Below are positions 1-5,731 of a stretch of 6,555 nt of DNA, in pieces. The DNA comes from Saprospiraceae bacterium (GTDB taxonomy: Bacteria; Bacteroidota; Bacteroidia; Chitinophagales; Saprospiraceae). A program made the position numbers and the translations under genes. The stretch lies in the NCBI GenBank assembly GCA_015494245.1, contig WGBN01000012.1:1-6555 (forward strand), in the 5' to 3' direction. Each line of letters opens with the position of its first letter. Within the stretch, counting starts at the first letter, position 1. The notes under the pieces were generated by a model. It did no database searches, was not told the DNA's origin, and saw only the letters and a list, made by a program, of their open reading frames with translations.

Positions 1-86
1 CAACGCAGGTGTTCCTGTTCGTGGGCCTTGCCGTGTTCTTTGGAACTGCCGAGCGGGAGATTTTTATGGGGAAGTTTCTTTTTCAT
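1..86 (-). CDS. N-terminus of probable DUF1501 family protein (partial)
   Basis: An ATG on the minus strand at 86-84 opens a frame that stays open to the window edge. It gives 28 codons beginning MKKKLPHKNLPLGSSKEHGK and rich in His, Lys and Glu; the next codon starts TG, so it is Trp or Cys. It starts 33 nt after the DUF1800 stop on the same strand, so co-transcription is likely. DUF1800 genes are very often followed by a DUF1501 gene, whose product is typically an exported, sulfatase-like protein with a twin-arginine leader. A short charged stretch ending in Trp ahead of the Arg-Arg motif would fit that family. The Arg-Arg motif itself lies outside the window, so the assignment rests on context and this weak N-terminal resemblance. 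No clear Shine-Dalgarno site precedes the ATG. Confidence 0.55.
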   Translation of the reverse strand, partial: MKKKLPHKNLPLGSSKEHGKAHEQEHLR

Positions 87-119
87 TTTTCACAATTTTT
101 TGACGTAAGAGGAAAGGTC

Positions 120-1586
120 TCAGCACAATTGAAATTCGGGTTTGCGGGCAATGTGCTGTATCAGCACGGCTACCTGGTAGGGAGCCGTCTCCCAACCCAG
201 ATTCCAAAGCCCCTGGTCGTAGTAATTCTGGGGCACTTCCCACTTAAAGACCGTAACGGCCTGATCCATGGCTTCGGGCGTCTGCAGGCTGTTGGGCAGG
301 AAGTGGTTGACGATGGCCTCCGTAATCAGCTGGGGATCGTTGGAGTAGCCTCCGACCAAATCCACGGCGAAATCCCGCAGACTGTCCAGGTAGTTCTCTA
401 CAATATAATAGAGGTAATAATCAGCCGTCAGCCAGCGCCCGGTCAGGGTGCCGGAATTGATCCAGGCTGTGTCCCCCGGCCAACCGGCCACGTCTATGGG
501 GCTAAACAAATCCTGGCCCAACATCTCCGCCAGATAGCGCACATTCTCTAAAACAGTGGCATCGGAAGACAAGCCCGATTGAGCTATCAAACCCAAAATC
601 ATCTCATAAGGGCTCTTCACCTTTACGCCTATGTTGTTGTCGTGAAAAAAGTGCTCGCTCTTAAACAGTTGGCGATACACCGGCTCCAGTTCAAAATTGT
701 TGTCTTTAAAGGTCTGAGCCAGTTGAGCGATGATGTCCTCATCCACCTGAGGGCCAACAAAATATTTGTAAATTTTCCTGCAAATATGCGTGGCAACTTG
801 ATCCTGCCTTTCGGCAAATAAAATGTCGTGCACGTCATCATAGCCCCAGTTCCCCGTCTGGCCGAAGATGGTCTTTTCGCCATCGTCGTGAAAGTAGGGC
901 ACAAACTCAATGGGGCCGCAATAGACGTCTATGCCATTCCAACCCGTCAGAGCGCGGGCCGTTTCCACGATGTCTTGCTGGGTGTAGCCGTTGTCGGCGC
1001 CGAGGGTAAACAGCTCGTACAATTCGCGGGCGTAATTTTCATTGGGCTCGAATTTGTTGTTCTCCACCCCGTTGAGGAAAATCAACATGGCAGGCGTAAT
1101 GCCTATGGCTTTGGTAAACTCCTTGAAGTTGCCCAGCGCATACTGTTGTAAAATTTTGTGGTACTCATACATGTACGAAGGGCAGAAATAGGACTCAAAG
1201 CGCGTTACGAAGTGATTGCTCCAAAACAGGGCGAGTTTGTCGCGCAGCCCTCCGCCGTTTTGCTGCAACATGCCCTGTATCCAGAGGTAATTCCAGCTAA
1301 AAAATTGCTCAAAAATCTGATCGTCAATCATGTCGGGATCGTAATCGTCCACCGTCCAGTTGGCCCAAACGGGAGGATCGGGAAGGGGCGTGGCCAAGGC
1401 CTCGTCAATGAGCGCATCCACCAAATCCTGAGGCGACTGCTGAAGCGCGGCCTGAATGGTACTGTGGCTTGCGCCAAATGCCAGGCGGCGATAAAGATGC
1501 TGCACGCGCTGCTCATCCCAGGGCATATCTGCCGAAGGAACGTAAGGCGCCAGCGTACCCGTTTCGCAAGAAAAAAGAACACTCAT
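120..1586 (-). CDS. DUF1800 family protein
   Basis: The product is 488 residues from the ATG at 1586. An in-frame TTG at 1607 would add seven residues, but the ATG is the better start because the closest match to a Bacteroidota -7 element (TATATTTC, 1617-1610) would start transcription near or past that TTG. DUF1800 hallmarks appear in order: VQHLYRRLAFG near residues 28-38, LRDKLALFWSNHFVT at 114-128, PNENYARELYELFTLG at about 181-196, YTQQDI then ARALTGW at about 201-216, and PIDVAGWPGDTAW at about 363-375. The chain ends in FQLC. The length is normal for the family. No signal peptide or membrane helix is visible. The biochemical role of DUF1800 is not established; the genes commonly pair with DUF1501, which seems to begin 33 nt downstream here. 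The reading frame is intact. Confidence 0.93.
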   Translation of the reverse strand: MSVLFSCETGTLAPYVPSADMPWDEQRVQHLYRRLAFGASHSTIQAALQQSPQDLVDALIDEALATPLPDPPVWANWTVDDYDPDMIDDQIFEQFFSWNYLWIQGMLQQNGGGLRDKLALFWSNHFVTRFESYFCPSYMYEYHKILQQYALGNFKEFTKAIGITPAMLIFLNGVENNKFEPNENYARELYELFTLGADNGYTQQDIVETARALTGWNGIDVYCGPIEFVPYFHDDGEKTIFGQTGNWGYDDVHDILFAERQDQVATHICRKIYKYFVGPQVDEDIIAQLAQTFKDNNFELEPVYRQLFKSEHFFHDNNIGVKVKSPYEMILGLIAQSGLSSDATVLENVRYLAEMLGQDLFSPIDVAGWPGDTAWINSGTLTGRWLTADYYLYYIVENYLDSLRDFAVDLVGGYSNDPQLITEAIVNHFLPNSLQTPEAMDQAVTVFKWEVPQNYYDQGLWNLGWETAPYQVAVLIQHIARKPEFQLC

Positions 1587-1789
1587 AGGGTAAGATTTTG
1601 ATGGCAAAAGAAATATAAGGTTAAAACGAAGTGGCTCGAGCGGTACAAACCGCCCAAAAGGCTCATTCGCCTGAGTTTCAAAACTTGGGGGAGACCGGAT
1701 TTACTACAAGGGGTAACGGACTGCTGTCGCGTTTTGTTACAAATAACCGCTGCCAATATACGACCTCTTTGCAAAAAATCGTTTGAGAA

Positions 1790-1821
1790 TTTGGAAAATC
1801 CCCAAAGAGCCTTTACATTTG
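1790..1821 (+). promoter_or_regulatory. Bacteroidota-type sigma-A promoter
   Basis: TTTG at 1790-1793 and TACATTTG at 1814-1821 are separated by 20 nt. This matches the known Bacteroidota consensus (TTTG near -33, TAnnTTTG near -7) at every fixed base and in spacing. Transcription would begin around 1825-1830, giving a 5' leader of about 90 nt before the ATG at 1918. Confidence 0.8.
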
Positions 1822-1824
1822 CCA

Positions 1825-1866
1825 CCGATTTGACCAAAAACTGAAGAAAAGTCGTCCCAAAATCGG
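1825..1866 (+). promoter_or_regulatory. Leader hairpin followed by T-tract (possible attenuator or 5' stabilising stem)
   Basis: CCGATTT (1825-1831) pairs perfectly with AAATCGG (1860-1866). A further three pairs (GAC 1832-1834 with GTC 1851-1853) form across an internal loop. Seven T residues follow at 1868-1874. The hairpin would lie almost at the 5' end of the transcript from the 1790-1821 promoter. The shape is terminator-like but the stem is short and AT-containing, so it may instead protect the mRNA 5' end or be incidental. Confidence 0.3.
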
Positions 1867-1917
1867 ATTTTTTTGGACTGAAAATGCCATAAAAAACCTG
1901 TTTCAAACCCTCTCACC

Positions 1918-2280
1918 ATGAATCTCAGAACATTTTTCACCTTCGCTGCTTTCCTGCTGTGTGTAGCAGCTCTCCCCGCACAAAGTTCAAGCGAACAACT
2001 GGCCCTCTCCTCCGGCATAGATCAACTCGACCATGCCTTCTACCAGGATAGCGAAGAAGGCCTCTATTTCATTGACTTCGATGCCGTAAGCGTCATCGTA
2101 AAATCCATCCTCATCCTGGATGGCCAGGGCAACGAAAAGTTCAAAGTCGAAGGCTCCGAAGCCCCCATCAACGACATTTTTGAAATTGACCCCAAAGCCC
2201 TCGGCCTCAGCCCGGGTACCTATACCCTGGTGGTCAATTCCTATACGGACAGCTGGAAAAAGACCATTACGGTCAAGTAA
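1918..2280 (+). CDS. Small secreted beta-rich protein of unknown function
   Basis: The product is 120 residues. The N-terminus MNLRTFFTFAAFLLCVAALP followed by AQ is a clear Sec signal peptide, with cleavage likely after Gln22. The single Cys at 15 is not in a good lipobox. The mature part (about 98 residues) has alternating hydrophobic strands and a run PGTYTLVV then DSWKKTITVK at the C-terminus. This resembles the beta-sandwich of T9SS C-terminal domains or DUF3244-like proteins, but the IYPNPA-type motif that opens type A sorting domains is absent. It is therefore more likely a free-standing periplasmic or secreted domain than a sorting signal. The ATG at 1918 is chosen because it starts the signal peptide and follows a near-consensus promoter by about 90 nt. 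The family is suggested from pattern only. Confidence 0.85.
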   Translation: MNLRTFFTFAAFLLCVAALPAQSSSEQLALSSGIDQLDHAFYQDSEEGLYFIDFDAVSVIVKSILILDGQGNEKFKVEGSEAPINDIFEIDPKALGLSPGTYTLVVNSYTDSWKKTITVK

Positions 2281-2295
2281 GTATATTCAAAACGA

Positions 2296-2330
2296 AGAGG
2301 CTTGGGCAGCGTAAAGCCGCCCAAACCTCT
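2296..2330 (+). terminator. Stem-loop after the small secreted protein gene (possible terminator)
   Basis: AGAGG-c-TTGGGC (2296-2307) pairs with GCCCAA-a-CCTCT (2319-2330): eleven base pairs with one C/A mismatch and an 11-nt loop. It begins 16 nt after the stop codon at 2280, a usual place for a terminator. There is no following T-run, so intrinsic termination is uncertain. It may instead define a 3' end or take part in the alternative pairing with 2351-2363. Confidence 0.45.
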
Positions 2331-2351
2331 AAGCCCAAAAAACTGGCTTCC

Positions 2352-2370
2352 CCAAACCTCTTCGGTTTGG
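2352..2370 (+). repeat. Perfect 7-bp inverted repeat
   Basis: CCAAACC (2352-2358) and GGTTTGG (2364-2370) flank a 5-nt loop TCTTC. The 5' arm belongs to an 11-bp direct repeat CCCAAACCTCT found at 2320-2330 and 2351-2361, so this segment can also pair with 2294-2306. A weaker 5-bp stem (AAGCC 2331-2335 with GGCTT 2345-2349) lies between the two copies. Confidence 0.6.
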
Positions 2371-2386
2371 ATAAATAAAAAGGACA

Positions 2387-2468
2387 ATCTCGGTTTCCGG
2401 CGGGCCTTCCGGCCTGCCGGAAGAATGCGTTTTGCACACAGAGCATTTGTGCAAACCTAAACCGAGAT
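2387..2468 (+). promoter_or_regulatory. Nested three-stem structured element directly upstream of the T9SS protein gene
   Basis: A perfect 10-bp outer stem (ATCTCGGTTT 2387-2396 with AAACCGAGAT 2459-2468) encloses two hairpins. The first is TTCCGGCGGGCC (2395-2406) with GGCCTGCCGGAA (2411-2422), loop TTCC, one G-T wobble; its two outermost T-A pairs compete with the outer stem for 2395-2396. The second is TTTGCACA (2431-2438) with TGTGCAAA (2448-2455), 9-nt loop. The last base of the outer stem is 3 nt before the ATG at 2472, so folding would cover the initiation region. It is not a tRNA: three stems, no T-arm consensus. It could be a leader regulator or a REP/MITE-like repeat. Confidence 0.6.
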
Positions 2469-2471
2469 GTT

Positions 2472-4853
2472 ATGAAGATTCTTTCCTCTGTACTCCTTAC
2501 CTCACTGCTCCTCTTTTCAACCCAAAAAATCAACGCCCAGGGAGCAACCTGCGCAACAGCCCTTGCCATAACCCCCGGCACCTACACCGCCGACGGCCCC
2601 TCTTCCGGCAATGGAGCTTCTAACCTTTGCTTTGGTGGAGGAGCTACCCATGCCGACTGGTACTCCTACACGCCCACTGCCGATGGCACCATAGACATCA
2701 GCGCCTGCAATGGCGGAGCCGATACCCGACTTTCAGTCCATACCGGCAGTTGCGGCTCCCTGACTTGTCTGGCCTCCAACGATGATGCCTGCGACCTGGG
2801 AAATGGGGGCCTATATGCCTCTGAGCTGACCAACATCAGCGTAACAGCGGGCACCACTTATTACATCGAATGGGATGACAATTGGAGCCTTTCAGGATTT
2901 ACCTGGACGCTGAGTTACACGCCACCTCCTGCCTGCCCCGCCCCCGCCAATCAAACGGCTACCAACATCACTGCCACCAGCGCCGACCTGGACTGGAGCC
3001 AAAGCGGAAGTCCGGGCAGTTGGGATATCGAATGGGGCCCTTCGGGCTTTACCCAGGGCAGCGGCACGTTGATCTCCGGCATCAGCTCCCATCCCTATAC
3101 CCTCAATGGCCTTTCGGCAAATACCTCTTACGACTGGTACGTCAGAGCCGATTGCAGCAACAGCGGCAACGGTCAATCCACCTGGACGGGACCGCACACC
3201 TTTACTACGGCTTGCGCCACCGCTACAAATGTCCCCTACAGCACGGACTTCGCAAGCAACCCGCCCTGCTGGACTGTCCAGGATGTAAATGCAGATGGCC
3301 TCACCTGGGCGTGGAACGGAGGCACGTATTCCGGCTGCGACAACGGCCCGGGCGACTTTGACATATCTCCTACCGGAAACACGAGCTTTGATGACTGGCT
3401 GTTCAGCCCCGAGTTTACACTGAACGGAGGCAGTGAATACTTCATAGCTTTTAATGTCGGTCCTACCACTGCCCCCACGACTACGCCCACGCTACGCGTA
3501 TATGCCATGGATGCTCCGGACCCGACTACGGCCAACAAAATACTCCTGTTTGAAGGCAGCGATCTCGATTATTTTATTCAGCCCCCGTATAATTTCTGCT
3601 CTCCGGCCAATTCCACCTTCACGGCTCCTTCGGGTTGGTCTGCCTATTACATAGGATTTTACTGCAGTGGAATGGCTTCTTCAGGCCCCGTCATAGACGA
3701 TTTCAGCATCAAAAGCGCTCCTGCGCCCTCCTCTATGGTCATTAACAATACCAACGAAGGATACTGTATCGTATATATCTTACAGGGCGTAGCCGGCAAC
3801 GGCTGGCACCATATTTACGACTCCAACAATCCAACGGAAGTCGTTTTGTCCATCAACTCCAACGGGCAAGTACTCGATTACGTGAAGCTAACGAAAGAAG
3901 ACTATACCTACACGCAGACTTTGACAGATGCCAATACCGGCAATTCCAAAAAGCTCATGAGCAGAATTTTCGAGCTCAAAAGCCTCAATGCCCCAAGCGC
4001 TCCCGTAAGCATCCGCCTGTACCAGACCGATCAGGAGCTGACCGATATGAACAACAGCAGTGCGGGCAGCGGCATGAGCAATTTCGCTGCCTCCGACTTA
4101 GACGTAACCCATTATTTCAGCAACACCAACCAGTCTTGCACAGTTACCGACAACACCCCCGATGGCAACATTACAGAAAAAATAGACAACGCAGCCATCA
4201 CCGCCAACACGACTGTTTCCAACGGCTTCTACTTGGAGTTTCAGATAAACCCTTTGATCGAATTTTTCGCTCATGAGCCCTCTGTCGGGCCCTTGTCCAC
4301 CAATACCTTTCCTCTAACGCTCATCTCTTTCAAAGCCTTTGCGCGGGATGAGTACAACCAAATCCTTTGGAGCACTGCCACCGAAGACAACCTCCGCTTC
4401 ATCAACGTAGAGCGCTCTTCCAACGGCCAGCCCCCCTGGCAGAGCATCGCGCAGCTTCCGGGGCGCAACACCCCATACACGCAGCAGTACGAAGTCAAAG
4501 ACGAAAACCCCCTGCCCCTCTCCTACTACCGCCTGCGGTTTACAGACTGGGACGGCAGTGAGGTGATCACTTCCACAAAGTTCGTCAGGCGAGAGGATTT
4601 GCCGAAAGGCCAAATACAAATCTATCCCAATCCCGCCGGGGAAACCCTGCTTATAGACATCACAACAGCACAGCCTGAACAGACTGTGCTCAAGCTCTAC
4701 GCCACCACAGGCGAGCTGCTGCAAAGCCGCAAGACAGAGCTGCAGGAAGGAAACAATCTGTTGAAATGGGACCTTAGCGCCCTGCCCTCCGGCATCTATC
4801 TGCTCAAAGCCGAAAGCCGGAGCTGGAGTCAAACCCTCAGGTTTTTAAAATAA
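2472..4853 (+). CDS. Secreted multidomain protein with T9SS type A sorting domain
   Basis: The product is 793 residues, inferred to be exported by Sec and then the type IX secretion system to the cell surface or medium. Regions in order: signal peptide 1-23 (ending KINAQ); a Cys-containing PPC-like beta-sandwich at about 25-150, with ADWYSYTPTADGTIDIS and TTYYIEWDD; a fibronectin type III domain at about 153-247 (CPAPANQTATNITATSADLD, then SYDWYVRADC); a cleaved-adhesin or choice-of-anchor-J jelly roll at about 248-414 (DDWLFSPEFTL, ending PVIDDFSIK); a region without recognised family at about 418-605; a connector at about 611-706 (FPLTLISFKAF, then YYRLRFTDWDG) common ahead of sorting domains; and the sorting domain at about 713-793, opening IQIYPNPAGETLLIDI and ending TLRFLK. 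No catalytic motif is recognised, so the likely role is adhesion or binding. No clear promoter was found just upstream; the start is set by the signal peptide. Confidence 0.92.
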   Translation: MKILSSVLLTSLLLFSTQKINAQGATCATALAITPGTYTADGPSSGNGASNLCFGGGATHADWYSYTPTADGTIDISACNGGADTRLSVHTGSCGSLTCLASNDDACDLGNGGLYASELTNISVTAGTTYYIEWDDNWSLSGFTWTLSYTPPPACPAPANQTATNITATSADLDWSQSGSPGSWDIEWGPSGFTQGSGTLISGISSHPYTLNGLSANTSYDWYVRADCSNSGNGQSTWTGPHTFTTACATATNVPYSTDFASNPPCWTVQDVNADGLTWAWNGGTYSGCDNGPGDFDISPTGNTSFDDWLFSPEFTLNGGSEYFIAFNVGPTTAPTTTPTLRVYAMDAPDPTTANKILLFEGSDLDYFIQPPYNFCSPANSTFTAPSGWSAYYIGFYCSGMASSGPVIDDFSIKSAPAPSSMVINNTNEGYCIVYILQGVAGNGWHHIYDSNNPTEVVLSINSNGQVLDYVKLTKEDYTYTQTLTDANTGNSKKLMSRIFELKSLNAPSAPVSIRLYQTDQELTDMNNSSAGSGMSNFAASDLDVTHYFSNTNQSCTVTDNTPDGNITEKIDNAAITANTTVSNGFYLEFQINPLIEFFAHEPSVGPLSTNTFPLTLISFKAFARDEYNQILWSTATEDNLRFINVERSSNGQPPWQSIAQLPGRNTPYTQQYEVKDENPLPLSYYRLRFTDWDGSEVITSTKFVRREDLPKGQIQIYPNPAGETLLIDITTAQPEQTVLKLYATTGELLQSRKTELQEGNNLLKWDLSALPSGIYLLKAESRSWSQTLRFLK

Positions 4854-4864
4854 ACACAATCAGA

Positions 4865-4903
4865 AGGAAGAAAAACGCATCAATTCCCCGCGTTTTTCTT
4901 CCT
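4865..4903. terminator. Bidirectional terminator between convergent genes
   Basis: AGGAAGAAAAACGC (4865-4878) and GCGTTTTTCTTCCT (4890-4903) form a perfect 14-bp inverted repeat with an 11-nt loop. It begins 11 nt after the stop of the T9SS protein gene. Its A-rich 5' arm and T-rich 3' arm read alike on both strands, so it can end both convergent transcripts. On the minus strand the repeat lies partly inside the response regulator gene: its last codons form one arm and its stop codon lies in the loop. Confidence 0.85.
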
Positions 4904-5731
4904 GACTTCGCCGGGAGGATAGCCGAACTGCTCTTTGAAGGCCGTAGAAAAATAAGCAGGAGATGAAAACCCACACTGAGTGGCAATTTCAGAAATGCTG
5001 CCGGAGCCTTCTAACAACAGTTTAAACGCATATAACAGACGCATGCGGCGAAGCAGCTCCTGGGGCGAGCAGGCCGTAAGCGCCTTGACTTTGCGGTGGA
5101 GCTGGCTGCGACTCAGATACATTTGGTCGGCCAAAGCGGCAATGGTAAATTGCTCGTCGGAGATGTGCTGTTCGATGATGGTTCGCAGGCGAAGCAGGAA
5201 GTTTTTTTCGTGCTCGTCCAATTCGACGGAGAGGGCGGAGAAGGGCGCCAGTTCTTTTTGCAATTTTTCCTGCAGGCGCTTCTGTTCTTCCAGCAGGTTG
5301 GTCAGGCGAATGCGAATTTCTTTGAGCAAAAAGGGCTTGGTCAAATAGGCCGAAGCGCCGCAATTCAGGCCTTTCATCTTTTCTTCTTCCCGGCTGTGGC
5401 CGGTAAGCATCACGATGGGAATATGGCTGCTGCGCTCATCGCTTTTCACCTGCCGGCACACTTCATACCCGTCGAGCAGGGGGATGGACAAATCTAAGAG
5501 GATGAGATCGGGCAAATACTTTTGTACCTTTTCCAGGGCTTCCCGCCCATCGGCCGCATAGCGAACGGCATACTCCTTTTGCAATTGCCGGCCCAGCCAA
5601 AAGCGCAGTTCGGAATCGTCTTCCACGATCAGCAACAAAGGCTGCTCTTCAGCCTGTTCCAGCTCGCGGAGGCTCTCGCGCAAGTGTTCGTAATCCCTTT
5701 CGAAAAGCGCTTCCCGCTCCTTTGGCAACAT
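4880..5731 (-). CDS. Response regulator with AraC-type DNA-binding domain (C-terminal half of a hybrid two-component regulator)
   Basis: The product is 283 residues from the ATG at 5731; an in-frame TTG at 5737 would add two. The receiver domain spans about 31-148: acidic cluster VEDD at 36-39, phospho-acceptor Asp80 in LILLDLSIP, Thr110 in VMLTG and Lys132 in LTKPF. A short helical linker with EEQKRLQEKLQKEL follows. An AraC/XylS domain lies at about 183-278, with helix-turn-helix segments FTIAALADQMYLSRSQLHRK and SEIATQCGFSSPAYFSTAFK and the usual FGYPPGEVRK end. This order is that of the C-terminal half of Bacteroidota HTCC regulators. The frame remains open upstream to a TAA at 5800-5798, and the peptide there (LSLRIRTDRAFFEGLG) looks like a kinase-receiver linker, so the gene may originally have continued from the kinase. 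A GAAGG 7 nt before the ATG could permit separate initiation. It binds DNA in the cytoplasm; targets unknown. Confidence 0.85.
   Translation of the reverse strand: MLPKEREALFERDYEHLRESLRELEQAEEQPLLLIVEDDSELRFWLGRQLQKEYAVRYAADGREALEKVQKYLPDLILLDLSIPLLDGYEVCRQVKSDERSSHIPIVMLTGHSREEEKMKGLNCGASAYLTKPFLLKEIRIRLTNLLEEQKRLQEKLQKELAPFSALSVELDEHEKNFLLRLRTIIEQHISDEQFTIAALADQMYLSRSQLHRKVKALTACSPQELLRRMRLLYAFKLLLEGSGSISEIATQCGFSSPAYFSTAFKEQFGYPPGEVRKKNAGN

Larger units (their letters stand above)
1587..1917. other. Divergent intergenic region
   Basis: This 331-nt gap separates the minus-strand DUF1800 gene from the plus-strand small secreted protein. It holds a strong plus-strand promoter candidate at 1790-1821 and a hairpin at 1825-1866. 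For the minus strand only a -7-like TATATTTC at 1617-1610 is seen; the nearest TTTG is 28 nt upstream, too far for a standard -33 element. A small inverted repeat GCGGT-acaa-ACCGC lies at 1640-1653 and could be an operator, but is short enough to be chance. Open frames across the gap on the minus strand lack family-like sequence and run over the promoter, so no gene is called. Confidence 0.6.

Noticed and set aside
9..551. Plus-strand open frame of 180 codons at the left edge
   Set aside because: It is antisense to the clear DUF1800 gene, has no family-like motifs and its composition is that of a shadow frame.
1640..1653. Inverted repeat GCGGT-acaa-ACCGC as an operator for the DUF1800 gene
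   Set aside because: Five base pairs with a 4-nt loop is within chance expectation, and no second half-site or matching promoter was found.
1583..1906. Minus-strand open frame of 107 codons across the divergent intergenic region
   Set aside because: It runs over the strong plus-strand promoter and the DUF1800 start, and its translation shows no signal peptide or domain.
2387..2468. Possible tRNA or tRNA-like gene
   Set aside because: It is cloverleaf-like in outline but has only three stems, no T-loop consensus, no anticodon arm of normal size and no CCA-type end.
4314..4832. Minus-strand open frame of 172 codons
   Set aside because: It lies antisense to the connector and sorting domain of the T9SS protein; the Cys- and Gln-rich translation has no recognisable domain.
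5096..5497. Plus-strand open frame of 133 codons
   Set aside because: It is antisense to the receiver and linker of the response regulator, whose motifs are unambiguous.
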